Positions 25,015 through 33,039 of a stretch of 36,327 bases of DNA are shown piece by piece. The position numbers and the translations under genes were made by a program. Origin of the DNA: Phycisphaerae bacterium (GTDB lineage: Bacteria; Planctomycetota; Phycisphaerae; UBA1845); NCBI GenBank assembly GCA_030429365.1, contig JAUIEW010000020.1, positions 1 through 36,327 on the forward strand, read 5' to 3'. The notes under the pieces are model-generated. The model worked only from the letters and a program-made list of their open reading frames with translations. It searched no databases and was not told where the DNA came from. Numbering within the stretch: the first letter of the stretch is position 1; every line of letters begins with the position of its first letter.

Positions 25015-26301
25015 CTAGTGGCCCGAAGCCCCAAATTCGATGCCGAACAATTCCGCTGCGCCGGTTGTTACGACGGGATCGCCTTCAACAATTCCACTTG
25101 AGACTTGCACCGATTGACCGACCGAGTGCGCGATCGCGATTCGCTTTCTGACATAGGTGCCCTCGCTTTCGGCAACGTACACCCACGAGTCACCGTGAAT
25201 GTCATAGAGAACCGCCATTCTCGGAATGACGAGCGCTTCGGTTTCGCCCTTGGCAGGAATTGAAACGATCAATCTTTCACCGGCTTGGAATTCTCGTTTG
25301 GCATTGTCGAGTTCGTAATACAAATCAACGGTCGCGGTTGTCGAAGTAGCAGTGGGCGGAGCGAGGACAGGGGCAAGGGCAAACTCGGAAGAAGAAGACT
25401 TACCAAGCCTTCGAGCATGAGCCGATTCGTCTAACGATAGATGTTGAATGTCACCCACATAAACGCTGACGCGAACCCAAAGAGGATTAGCCGCCGTGAT
25501 TTCGCAAAGCGGTGCCCCGTTGGCGATGACCTCATTCGGTGCAACCAGTAGCCGCTGAACAATGCCACTGAATGGAACCGCTATTTGCAGTGCGGTGCTT
25601 TTCGTTTCGCCACTGAGAGCATTTAGCGTTGACTCAATTACCTCGCGCCGGACCTGTGCTGCTTCCAAGGCGGCTTGGGCCATGCGGTGATTCGCGGTCG
25701 CTTCATCGAGCGAACGTACTGAACCGGCATTCTCCTGAACGAGTTTCTGTGCCCGTTCGAGCGCGACCTTGGTACCGCCAAGTTGCGCGTTGGCGGCTTC
25801 GACATCGCCGACGGCCTGGGCCCTCGCTGATTCCAGATCGGCGCGGGCCCGAACCATCGCAATCCGGTCGGCAGGGTTAAGAACCTCGCCATGTCCCTGA
25901 AGCGAGGGGATCAACTGGAACAACGCGTCGCCTGTCGAAACGGTCGCGCCGGCTTGGGGAAAGGTTCCTTGTTCGGTTGTCGCAATGGTGCCAGCGAGCG
26001 GCGCGGAAATCATGATTGAGCGCCCTTCCGGAATCACAACTGCACCGCCATAGGTTCGATGGTTGCTAACGGCTTCAATGCGTGCGGGTACCGTTTGTAT
26101 GTCGAGGTGTGTTCGGGCGTCGTTCGATAGCGTGATGGTGGTAAGTTTGGATTCCGGTTGCGGATGGCTTACCGATACGCGTTCTTCGTGCGAGTGATCA
26201 CCACCGTCCTTTGCGGCGGAAGACTCTGTGCAACCGCTACTGGAATGTACGACGCTGACAACCGCTAATAGTCTTAAAAGTTTTCGCATCATCAAACCCA
26301 T
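25015..26301 (-). CDS. RND efflux membrane fusion protein (CusB/CzcB-like)
   Basis: 428 residues with a lipoprotein signal ([20 protein letters not shown]), so anchored in the inner membrane and bridging pump to outer-membrane channel. A His-containing patch ([14 protein letters not shown], about 33-46) just after the anchor could bind metal. A barrel-sandwich segment ([22 protein letters not shown]), a long alpha-hairpin ([21 protein letters not shown] through about residue 225) and a beta-barrel region ([22 protein letters not shown]) follow the usual order. Start codons at 26301, 26292 and 26289 are all possible. The first lies four bases after the stop of the upstream microprotein. The pump gene follows about 40 bp downstream of its stop. 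HlyD/MFP family, metal-efflux branch likely from context. Confidence 0.93.
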   Translation of the reverse strand: MGLMMRKLLRLLAVVSVVHSSSGCTESSAAKDGGDHSHEERVSVSHPQPESKLTTITLSNDARTHLDIQTVPARIEAVSNHRTYGGAVVIPEGRSIMISAPLAGTIATTEQGTFPQAGATVSTGDALFQLIPSLQGHGEVLNPADRIAMVRARADLESARAQAVGDVEAANAQLGGTKVALERAQKLVQENAGSVRSLDEATANHRMAQAALEAAQVRREVIESTLNALSGETKSTALQIAVPFSGIVQRLLVAPNEVIANGAPLCEITAANPLWVRVSVYVGDIQHLSLDESAHARRLGKSSSSEFALAPVLAPPTATSTTATVDLYYELDNAKREFQAGERLIVSIPAKGETEALVIPRMAVLYDIHGDSWVYVAESEGTYVRKRIAIAHSVGQSVQVSSGIVEGDPVVTTGAAELFGIEFGASGH

Positions 26302-26305
26302 GACC

Positions 26306-26404
26306 CTAGAAAAGGAATGCGGCGAGAATCTGCCGGACGAAATCGAGAAGGAATCCGAAAACCGACTGAAAGAACATTTCCAGCGTCTGTGTTGTTGGAG
26401 TCAT
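26306..26404 (-). CDS. 32-residue hydrophobic microprotein inside the efflux operon
   Basis: ATG at 26404 with AAAGG eight bases upstream, stop TAG at 26306-26308, four bases before the fusion-protein start. The peptide starts MTPTTQTLEMFFQSVFGF and continues LLDFVRQILAAFLF. It is amphipathic to hydrophobic and ends at a phenylalanine. It fills the 120-bp gap between the TolC-like and fusion-protein genes exactly, with its own ribosome binding site, so it is likely translated. I recall similar small peptides at this place in other metal-efflux operons but cannot verify it. Small helical subunits exist for other RND pumps (AcrZ), so a pump-associated role is a reasonable guess. Confidence 0.65.
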   Translation of the reverse strand: MTPTTQTLEMFFQSVFGFLLDFVRQILAAFLF

Positions 26405-26422
26405 GTTTATACCTTTGGTCGT

Positions 26423-27967
26423 TCAATTCGGATTAGCTGTCATCGATTCGGTACTTGAGTCCGTCAGATCAAGCGCGTTCGTTCCGGGAAGTTTTCCGCC
26501 GCACGCACGGGCTAACTCGGCCTGTGTTACCAGCAGGTTTCGCAGTGCATCAGCCGACTGTTGCTTCTGCCCAAACATAGCGTTCTGCGCTTCGATCAGG
26601 ATTAAAACGCTTTCCTCGCCATTCTCGTATCGCCGCTGTGCCGTCCTGATATTCTCCTGGGCCTGAGGAAGCACCTCATTTTCAAACAGCGCATGTTGCT
26701 TATGGGTGGCTCGGGCGTTGTTGGACGCCTGTCGAATGTCGGCGGTCATCGTGTCGAGCAGGAATTCTCGTTCTTTGTTCAACCTCTCGTATACGAACTT
26801 TGCCTTGGCAATCTGTGCCTGATTTTGATCCCAGATCGGGAGAGTCAATTGGATGCTTGTGCCGAAAAGCGCATCGATGATCTGGTTGCGCATGACGTTG
26901 CGTTGCCCTTTGGATTGGATCGTCGGAGCGGTCAATCGCCCAGCAGCGATCGATGCGCGAGCGGTGTCGGCCAACAACTTGCGATCCGGAAGGGTTCGTT
27001 GCTCTGTGCGTTCGCCTTCAAGTCCGATGATCAGGCTGGGAAAAACCTTCATCAACTGCAAATCGATGTCTTGGGAAGCCGCTTCGACCTGCGCATCGGC
27101 GATTTGAATATCAAATCGGTTGACCGTTGCGACCGCGATCAACTCGTCGTCCGATGCAACGGCATGCTGCTCGTCGGCAAATGAATCGGCCAGTTGCCAG
27201 CTATCATCCCAGCGCACCACGCCGAGATTTTGCGCCAATGCAATGCGCGCATTTTCCAAATTGCGGGCAGCCAACAGCGCGTCATTCTCAGCCTGCAACA
27301 CCTGCGAGCGGACCAAACCGGCATCCAACGGGCTCGTCTCACCGGCATCAAGTCGCACCTGAGCGAGACGCAATGACTGCTGCGCGAGTTCAAGGTTGTC
27401 ATTCGCGATGACGTTCAACCGCTCGCGCCACAGGCAATCGTAATAGAGCGACTGCGTGGTCGTTGCGATACGAACGGCTTCATTCAGGACAGCCAACACC
27501 GTCTGTCGAAGCTGTGCTTCGGCGATCCTTTTCTTGACGGGAATCTGCCACAGATCGACAAGTTGCTGAGCCAGCCCAAGCCTTAATTCGCTCCGGCCAC
27601 CGCCTTCAATGAGTCGCGTTCCAATCACAAGCGACGGGTTGGTCCACAATCCGGATTGAACAACATCGGCACGCGACGCCCCGATCGTTTGAAACAGCGA
27701 TTGAAAATAGCGGTTGTTGAGCAAGGCCACGCTCACGGCTTCGTTGGCGGTGAGTCCGTCATCGAACAAAGCGAGCACTTTCTCGTCGGTTTCCAATTCG
27801 GCCAATGGGTCGAAGACGTCATCGACACCGAGTCGATCCTTGATTCGACTCGCAGCATCCTGGAAATCGGGTTTGGGATTGACCTGCGCGCACCCGAATA
27901 CACAGCACGAAACGATGATACACAAGGCAAGTGTTGCGCAATGTTGTTGACGAGTAAGAATGGTCAC
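26423..27967 (-). CDS. TolC-family outer-membrane efflux lipoprotein (CusC/CzcC-like)
   Basis: About 514 residues from GTG 27967. The frame is open to 28123, but the signal peptide (RQQHCATLALCIIVSCCVFGC, lipobox VFGC) begins just after this GTG, with AGGGA about 11 bases upstream. It forms the trimeric outer-membrane channel of the tripartite exporter. Two OEP repeats are visible: NRYFQSLFQTIGASRADVVQ...GLWTNPSLVIG near the start of the first, and IWDQNQAQIAKAKFVYERL for the second, with long helices rich in Ala/Gln and the family NP motif (TNPSL). First gene of the minus-strand efflux set and divergent from the regulator pair, sharing a roughly 200-bp promoter region. Confidence 0.92.
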   Translation of the reverse strand: MTILTRQQHCATLALCIIVSCCVFGCAQVNPKPDFQDAASRIKDRLGVDDVFDPLAELETDEKVLALFDDGLTANEAVSVALLNNRYFQSLFQTIGASRADVVQSGLWTNPSLVIGTRLIEGGGRSELRLGLAQQLVDLWQIPVKKRIAEAQLRQTVLAVLNEAVRIATTTQSLYYDCLWRERLNVIANDNLELAQQSLRLAQVRLDAGETSPLDAGLVRSQVLQAENDALLAARNLENARIALAQNLGVVRWDDSWQLADSFADEQHAVASDDELIAVATVNRFDIQIADAQVEAASQDIDLQLMKVFPSLIIGLEGERTEQRTLPDRKLLADTARASIAAGRLTAPTIQSKGQRNVMRNQIIDALFGTSIQLTLPIWDQNQAQIAKAKFVYERLNKEREFLLDTMTADIRQASNNARATHKQHALFENEVLPQAQENIRTAQRRYENGEESVLILIEAQNAMFGQKQQSADALRNLLVTQAELARACGGKLPGTNALDLTDSSTESMTANPN

Positions 27968-28044
27968 GTTCTGAAAGATCCCTGATTTAAAGCTTCTGAT
28001 GGCAGATCGTATTGACGCATCGTGGACAGAACATGAACGCAACA

Positions 28045-28059
28045 TGACAATCCTGTAAT
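28045..28059. promoter_or_regulatory. Cop-box-like operator between efflux and regulator genes
   Basis: TGACAATCCTGTAAT fits the pattern TGACAnnnnTGTnAT that I recall for CopR-type metal regulators. It lies in the divergent region 27968-28174, about 78 bp before the efflux start and 115 bp before the regulator start, which suits autoregulation plus control of efflux. The match is by eye from memory. Confidence 0.4.
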
Positions 28060-28174
28060 CTTGCCCATTTGGTGCATGACGAAATCGGCTACGGATTGCG
28101 TTTGGCCGGTGTTGCGGAAACAATTTGGAATTTGGCTAAGGGAGAAGTGAATCCCCCGGCGATGGACGTGCATC

Positions 28175-28861
28175 ATGCGAGCATTGGTAATTGAAGATGA
28201 TCGAGCCGTATCGCAATTCATCGAGCGAGGCTTGCGCGAAAACGGATTCGCAGTCGAGGTCGCGTTTGATGGACACGATGGCATGCAGACTGCCGAAGCC
28301 ACCGAACACGATGTGATCGTTCTGGACTTAATGCTTCCGGGGCGCGATGGATTCAGCATACTCAGTCAGATGCGGCAGGCCGGCAATAAGACGCCAGTGA
28401 TTTGCCTTACCGCCCGGGACTCGGTGGATGACCGCGTTACCGGATTGGACCTCGGAGCCGACGACTATCTCGTCAAGCCATTTAGTTTTGCTGAGCTACT
28501 CGCGCGAATTCGTGCGCTGCTACGCCGCGGCTCCCAACTTCTCGACAACCCGATCAAGATCGCGGACCTCTCAATCGATATTACGACTCGACAGGTTCGA
28601 CGCTCGGAGCAACGAATTGATCTCTCCGCGCGCGAGTTTGAGTTGCTCGAGTATCTCGCTCGCCACACTGGACAAGTGTTGTCTCGAACGATGCTGCTCG
28701 AAAAAGTCTGGGATGTAAACCGAGATCCACAAACCAACGTCGTCGATGTGCATATCAATCGGTTGCGCAAGAAAATCGACCGTGGTTTTTCAAAGTCATT
28801 GATCCACACAATTCGCGGTGTCGGATACGTCATTCGCGATACTGGTGGCGCATCCCAATGA
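28175..28861 (+). CDS. OmpR-family two-component response regulator (CusR/CopR-like)
   Basis: 228 residues. The receiver domain (1-115) has acidic E7-D8-D9, phospho-acceptor D51 (VIVLDLMLPGRDG), T79 and K101 (LVKPFSF). The DNA-binding winged helix (about 130-225) has LSAREFELLEYLARHTGQVL and VDVHINRLRKKID, typical of heavy-metal regulators. It would activate the divergent efflux genes when phosphorylated by the kinase encoded next. Its stop overlaps the kinase start (ATGA), indicating coupled translation. No strong ribosome binding site precedes the ATG at 28175, but homologous proteins start at the same place (MRALVIEDD). Confidence 0.95.
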   Translation: MRALVIEDDRAVSQFIERGLRENGFAVEVAFDGHDGMQTAEATEHDVIVLDLMLPGRDGFSILSQMRQAGNKTPVICLTARDSVDDRVTGLDLGADDYLVKPFSFAELLARIRALLRRGSQLLDNPIKIADLSIDITTRQVRRSEQRIDLSAREFELLEYLARHTGQVLSRTMLLEKVWDVNRDPQTNVVDVHINRLRKKIDRGFSKSLIHTIRGVGYVIRDTGGASQ

Positions 28862-30303
28862 AGATCGGTACACGGCTCACGCTTTGGGGAACGATCATCA
28901 CGCTCGCCACGTGTGCTGCCGTTTGTATCACGTTGTACATTGGGTTGAGCGTCTCTTTACACCGCGAGGTTGACAGTTTCCTCGAAGGGGAAGTGCAGGA
29001 GTTTCTCGCCATCCTGCTGGAGGAAGGGCCGGGAGGGTTCGACGCCATCGAAGCCGACATCCAGCGTGAGTTGGGAAGTCGGGCTCGCAATGACTTGACC
29101 TTTCGGCTGCTGGACCTTGAGGGCCGTCTGATTCTTGCAAGTCATACCGACCCGGAATTACCCGACCCCTGGATATTCAAGCGAGCGGGACTGAAAGATT
29201 CCGATGTATGGTTCGACACGGTGAGCCCCGACGGTGCGAACCATTCGACGCGCGCGTGCAGCACCGTCGCGGAGTTGCCGCAACGCGGGGAACACATCGT
29301 TCAGGCGACCTATTCGCTGGTAGGCGTGGATGCTGAACTGGGTCAATTCATGCGCCTTGAATTAATGGTGCTTTCTGCTGCACTCGTTTGTTCTTTTCTG
29401 GGAGGACGTTTCTTCGCTCGCAAGAGCTTGAAACCAATCCAGAAAATGACGGAGACCGCCAGCGCAATCAATGCCAGCAATCTGTCCGCACGACTTGAGC
29501 ATGCAGCAAACTTCGACGAGATTGATCAACTCGCCCGTGTACTAAATGAAATGCTTGAGCGGTTGGAGCGCCAGGTTCAACGAATCCGCCAATTCACTGC
29601 GGATGCGGCGCACGAACTGCGCACGCCGATTGCGGCACTGCGCGGTAACGCAGAACTCGCGTTGGGTGAAGCTGCCGATGCCAATCGCCGCCGTGAAGCA
29701 TTGGAAGAAAGCATCGAAGAATACGACCGACTTTCTCGTCTGACGGAAGACCTGCTTTCACTGGCACGTGCTGACGCTGGACAGTTGCTCTCAGCGCGTC
29801 AGCCGGTTGATGTTGGCAAGGCGATCGAAGACGTAGTCGATCTCTTCAGCGCGCTTGCGGAAGAACGGGGTATCGAGCTTTCTACATCAGTCGGATGCAA
29901 CGCCGTGATTGATGCAGACCCAGGTAGAGTCAGACAAGTCTTGAGCAACGTGTTTGACAACGCTTTGAAGTTCACGGATCGGGGTGGCGAAGTACGGGCC
30001 GTGCTAAGCACCGCGCATGACAAAGCGTTCCTGACGATCTCTGACAATGGAATCGGAATCGAACACGAGAACATCCCGAAACTATTTGATCGATTCTACC
30101 GCGCAGACAAAGCCCGCTCCCGCAGTTCCTCACTCAAGGGAGAGAGCAATGGATTCGGACTTGGCTTACCAATCTGCTATTCGATCATGGCCGCCCATGG
30201 AGGGAGCATCCGCGTGGAGTCTTCTGTTGGCCGAGGCACATCCGTCTTCATTGAGTTCCCGTTGTCGATTGAATTGGATAAGGCCACTGAAGCAGGTACT
30301 TGA
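28858..30303 (+). CDS. Membrane sensor histidine kinase (CusS-like), partner of the response regulator
   Basis: 481 residues. TM1 (LWGTIITLATCAAVCITLYIG) and TM2 (about 168-186, MVLSAALVCSFLGGRFF) flank a periplasmic sensor of about 130 residues. A HAMP linker (KPIQKMTETASAINASNL) is followed by a HisKA domain with phospho-acceptor H252 in FTADAAHELRTPIAAL. The ATPase domain has the N box (NVFDNALKF), DNGIGIEHENIPKLFDRFYRAD and GFGLGLPI. All key residues are intact. Sensor ligand not readable from the sequence; a metal ion is likely by context. It starts four bases inside the regulator gene. Confidence 0.95.
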   Translation: MKIGTRLTLWGTIITLATCAAVCITLYIGLSVSLHREVDSFLEGEVQEFLAILLEEGPGGFDAIEADIQRELGSRARNDLTFRLLDLEGRLILASHTDPELPDPWIFKRAGLKDSDVWFDTVSPDGANHSTRACSTVAELPQRGEHIVQATYSLVGVDAELGQFMRLELMVLSAALVCSFLGGRFFARKSLKPIQKMTETASAINASNLSARLEHAANFDEIDQLARVLNEMLERLERQVQRIRQFTADAAHELRTPIAALRGNAELALGEAADANRRREALEESIEEYDRLSRLTEDLLSLARADAGQLLSARQPVDVGKAIEDVVDLFSALAEERGIELSTSVGCNAVIDADPGRVRQVLSNVFDNALKFTDRGGEVRAVLSTAHDKAFLTISDNGIGIEHENIPKLFDRFYRADKARSRSSSLKGESNGFGLGLPICYSIMAAHGGSIRVESSVGRGTSVFIEFPLSIELDKATEAGT

Positions 30304-30402
30304 ATTCTCATCAACTTCTCATGTCCAGTAGGGTAAATGATCGGCACAGGTTGTTTGGGCAAGAATGTTCGCCGGATTTCACGCACTAAAGGAGATGTGA
30401 CC

Positions 30403-30903
30403 GTGAGTAGGCGCAAACACACGAATCGTATGGCGGTCGTAATTGTTGGTTTTCTGGTCGTAGTTGCGTTTGGCACGATGGCCATCGCACTTGACGAGGA
30501 TGTGTCGATGGGTGACGTCCCCAAGGCCGCGAGAGACGCCATCCTTCGTGCGGCTGGCGGTGCGAAGTTCGAAGAGGTGGAACGCGAAATCCACGACGGC
30601 GCTGCGGTTTATGAGGCCGAATGGACGGTCGACGAGCGTGAACACGAAGTCTGCGTGACTGAGGACGGAACGGTCGTCGAGACGGAGGTGGAAATCCCCG
30701 CTTCGGAAGCACCCGCAGCCGTCCGCGACATCATTGCAAAGACTTTTGGCGCTGACGCGAAAGTCAAGGTCGAAAAGAAAATGATCGTCATGTATGAAGT
30801 TGAGGGCAAAGGACGTGAGATCCTCGTGTCTCCGACAGGAAAAACCCATGACGACATGGAGTACGATGATGACGGCGACGACGATGACGACGATCGCGAT
30901 TGA
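30403..30903 (+). CDS. Exported PepSY-like protein with acidic tail
   Basis: About 166 residues. The GTG at 30403 has an AAAGGAG site eight bases upstream and opens a signal peptide (NRMAVVIVGFLVVVAFGTMA). Two related segments follow (DVPKAARDAILRAAGGAKFE, and PAAVRDIIAKTFGADAKVK), each with strands after it (VYEAEWTVDE; MYEVEGKGREILV), the pattern of PepSY-like repeats. The C-terminus (YDDDGDDDDDDRD) is strongly acidic and might bind cations. It lies 100 bp after the kinase gene. PepSY-type proteins often accompany metal-regulated two-component systems (family knowledge), so a periplasmic metal-binding or sensor-modulating role is suggested. Confidence 0.78.
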   Translation: MSRRKHTNRMAVVIVGFLVVVAFGTMAIALDEDVSMGDVPKAARDAILRAAGGAKFEEVEREIHDGAAVYEAEWTVDEREHEVCVTEDGTVVETEVEIPASEAPAAVRDIIAKTFGADAKVKVEKKMIVMYEVEGKGREILVSPTGKTHDDMEYDDDGDDDDDDRD

Positions 30904-31124
30904 CCGAACTCATCCTGCCCTAGATGGATAGCACTTTTCTGTTTAGGCGATTGCGAATAACCGGCAACCGAGCTCCGACCCTTCTGCTTGCAGCGAAGGA
31001 CGCTGTGAGCGATTAGATCGCCAGCCTGGGTGCCGGGGCTGCCGACTACCTGATCAATCCATTTGCATTCGACCAGTTGTTGGCAAGGGTAAGCCTCATT
31101 TTGGACCTTCATCTGGGAGCGTAA
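30904..31124 (+). pseudogene. Decayed response-regulator receiver fragment
   Basis: Read in the frame of 30903, the translation contains ELILP, a stop, then RLRITGNRAPTLLLAAKDAV, a second stop, and IASLGAGAADYLINPFAFDQ LLARV. This aligns along its length with residues about 50-112 of the regulator encoded at 28175 (LDLMLP, MRQAGNKTPVICLTARDSV, LGADDYLVKPFSFAELLARI). In-frame stops, the missing N-terminus and DNA-binding domain, and Asn in place of the conserved Lys show it is dead. Divergence is high, so it derives from another regulator or an old duplication. Confidence 0.72.
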
Positions 31125-31456
31125 AAATAGTGTTTGCGTCTTACGGCAATTGGTGGAGAGGCCAACCCTTCCATGCGCGCCTCGGAAGGAGCGACCATAC
31201 CCCACCAAAATCCGGCATGGCACCAACAGCGGGTGAATGGTTGCGCGTGAATCACTTCAAAAAAATGTGAATAGTGCGCTGGCCGGGATTGATCCTGTCG
31301 CGCTAGAATCGGCGGAAGTCGGTCAATTGAATCACCGTTTTGGTGGCCCCGTTGCGATGTTCCAGCGCGACATATGCGAGGGGGGACGGGGTCGGTACGG
31401 ACTGCGGTTGATTGCAGCTTGATTCCGTTGCAAGCGGTCAAACATTCCCCAATGCA
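31125..31456. other. Intergenic stretch (332 bp) without recognisable gene
   Basis: Between the decayed regulator fragment and the small hypothetical gene. Short frames exist on both strands, but none has a ribosome binding site, a plausible start or recognisable motifs. It may be further debris from the decayed regulator locus. Confidence 0.35.
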
Positions 31457-31846
31457 ATGTCGATCTTCGCGCGAATCCGAAAACTGTTGCGGACTCACAT
31501 CCCATTGTCCGAGCGGTTTGTCGTGACGTGGGATGACGAATCCGTCTATCTCGATGATCGATGGAAAAGGAGAAAACGCGCAAAAGCGGAATTTCGGTGG
31601 ACCGACATTAAACGTATTTGTTTCCACGCAAGAGATTTCACTCTGCACGATTGGATTCACGTCTTCGTGACGGGCAGAGACAAGAGCTACACGATCCCGG
31701 TCGCAGCGGAAAATGGCGGCGCGTTCTGGGACGAAATTCTCAGACGCGGGCTATTCGACCCTGATCTGTCAGATGCAGCATTTCGTGCAAGCGAGGGGCT
31801 ATTCTGCTGGCCATCGCCAGCAACCGCCGAAACCGACCCGCCATAA
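31457..31846 (+). CDS. Small hypothetical protein, PH-like fold possible
   Basis: About 129 residues from ATG 31457 (an in-frame TTG 45 bases upstream has no support). No membrane segment or signal. The pattern ERFVVTWDDESVYL, then FRWTDIKRICFHARDF, then DWIHVFVTGRDKSYTIPVA and a final helix (GGAFWDEILRRGLF) resembles small bacterial proteins with a PH-like beta-barrel capped by a helix. This is a fold guess, not a function. Last gene before the tRNA, on the right side of the candidate island. The tail (ATAETDPP) is unstructured. Confidence 0.6.
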   Translation: MSIFARIRKLLRTHIPLSERFVVTWDDESVYLDDRWKRRKRAKAEFRWTDIKRICFHARDFTLHDWIHVFVTGRDKSYTIPVAAENGGAFWDEILRRGLFDPDLSDAAFRASEGLFCWPSPATAETDPP

Positions 31847-32125
31847 TGACTGAGACAACACCGAATCACGTCCGAAGATAATTGCGCGACGCCGGGCAGG
31901 CCGAACCAAGTTCAAAGCCTCGCGCGTGCGTGAGGAAATTCGAATGGGGCCACCTTTCAGGTATCGGTTTTCTTGCCACACCCCTGGGCGAGTAACGCAG
32001 GTACCTTTGGTCATCTCACCCGGAAGGATCGCGAATCCAATTAAGCAACGAGATGAAACTACTATCACTGTCGTCGCTAGACGAAACTCAGTACGCTGGG
32101 CGCAAGAAGTGATCACGCGGTGAAT
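31847..32125. other. Gene-free stretch left of the tRNA terminator
   Basis: About 280 bp between the last island gene and the right-hand repeat. I see no conserved gene, promoter or mobile-element end. A 65-codon open frame here has no ribosome binding site or motif. Confidence 0.35.
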
Positions 32126-32187
32126 AAAAATGCGACGACTCACATTAGGGTCGTCGCATTCGTGATACCCCCAAGGGGACTCGAACC
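32126..32187 (-). repeat. Right direct repeat overlapping tRNA-Glu 3' end and terminator (putative att site)
   Basis: Counterpart of 21530-21591 (57/62 identical, same orientation). It covers the last 22 bases of tRNA-Glu plus its downstream hairpin (TGCGACGACTC / GGGTCGTCGCA), with a T-run on the minus strand. The loop and one stem position differ from the left copy, so the copies have diverged. Confidence 0.75.
32131..32157 (-). terminator. Intrinsic terminator of tRNA-Glu
   Basis: Eleven-base inverted repeat around ACATTA, with one imperfect pair, starting eight bases beyond the tRNA 3' end in the minus direction and followed there by five Ts (32126-32130 complement). Confidence 0.65.
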
Positions 32188-32238
32188 CCTGTCTTCAGGA
32201 TGAGAACCTGATATCCTAGGCCGCTAGACGATGGGGGC
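32166..32238 (-). tRNA. tRNA-Glu (anticodon CTC)
   Basis: 73 bases on the minus strand. Acceptor stem GCCCCCA pairs with TGGGGGT (first pair G-T), discriminator A, no encoded CCA. The D arm includes TCTAGCGGCCTAGGA. Anticodon stem TCAGG/CCTGA encloses TTCTCAT, giving anticodon CTC. T arm is AGGGGTTCGAGTCCCCT. Overall close to the bacterial tRNA-Glu consensus. Confidence 0.95.
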
Positions 32239-32514
32239 GGCTTGCATTTTGCTTCCTTTGCCTTCTGCAAAATGGCTTGTTTCAAGGGGATAACCGTAGC
32301 GATTTGCGGTGCTTCCGTCAACGGCGGCGGCGATGCGTTGGGGCCCGTTGCCTGGGCGCGGAGCTTCCCGAGCCGCTTGGTTGGGTCGGCTGCCGGCTTG
32401 CTCTGGGGACGCTATCGGTTTGGGTGGGTCCCGTGCTGCCTTGGCCTGGGTTCAACATGTTGCAGTGGATACGCTTGGAATTTCCAGACTGCGACCAATC
32501 AGACTACGCGTCGT
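32239..32514. other. GC-rich gap upstream of tRNA-Glu
   Basis: 276 bp between the tRNA 5' end and the Ser/Gln-rich gene. It must contain the tRNA promoter (minus strand), but no convincing hexamer pair is visible. No gene seen. Confidence 0.3.
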
Positions 32515-33039
32515 CTACCCGGCCACGTCCATCTTGCCGCCTGATTGGGCCTCGCCGGACTGTCCGTCACCCGTTTGATATTGCGAGATGGACTGGACGG
32601 CTTGGGCGGTATCCAGGCGCGACGACATCTGCTGAATCTGTACGGTGTTCGTCGACGTCTCAATCGCGAGATAAAACGAATTGTTCTTCCCGCCGGCCAA
32701 CTCTTCCAACGCTTTCATCGAACCCTGTCCGCTTTGGCTGGCCGACTCGTCGCCGTTGAGCAGCGCATTGAGAATCAGCGCCGCGATGAGCAGCTTGAGA
32801 TACTGATTATTCTGAGCCAACTCCGGACTGATCGTTTCGAGCAGCGCACCGACCTGCTCCTGCACCATCGTCGTGCGCGACGTCGTCGACGTGATCGATA
32901 TGGACTGACTCGAATACGACTGTTGCGAAATCGACTGCTGCGACGCCACCTGCTGCGAATCGGCAGACGTCAGCGCCGAGCGGTTGGTCGGCTGAGACTG
33001 ATAACTTGGGTTCAGACCTGTCGGTTCAATCGGTTGCAT
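32515..33039 (-). CDS. Ser/Gln-rich hypothetical protein
   Basis: 174 residues, ATG 33039 with a strong GAGGAGG site nine bases upstream. Residues 1-60 are low-complexity and rich in Ser, Gln and Thr (for example SQQVASQQSISQQSYSSQSI). A middle helix has a hydrophobic core (YLKLLIAALILNALLNGDE, about 80-98). The last part is again Gln/Ser-rich (TVQIQQMSSRLDTAQAVQSI). No signal peptide or known domain. It could be a disordered scaffold or a flagellar/secretion accessory, but nothing in the neighbourhood supports a choice. Divergent from ispE with 331 bp between them. Confidence 0.65.
   Translation of the reverse strand: MQPIEPTGLNPSYQSQPTNRSALTSADSQQVASQQSISQQSYSSQSISITSTTSRTTMVQEQVGALLETISPELAQNNQYLKLLIAALILNALLNGDESASQSGQGSMKALEELAGGKNNSFYLAIETSTNTVQIQQMSSRLDTAQAVQSISQYQTGDGQSGEAQSGGKMDVAG

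Noticed and set aside
31109-31660. Minus-strand frame of 183 codons across the regulator relic and small hypothetical gene
   Set aside because: It runs antisense to a more credible plus-strand gene and has no motif or ribosome binding site.
21592-32165. Integrase or transposase within the candidate island
   Set aside because: No frame shows tyrosine- or serine-recombinase or DDE motifs. Only a short tail that may derive from such a gene was seen.
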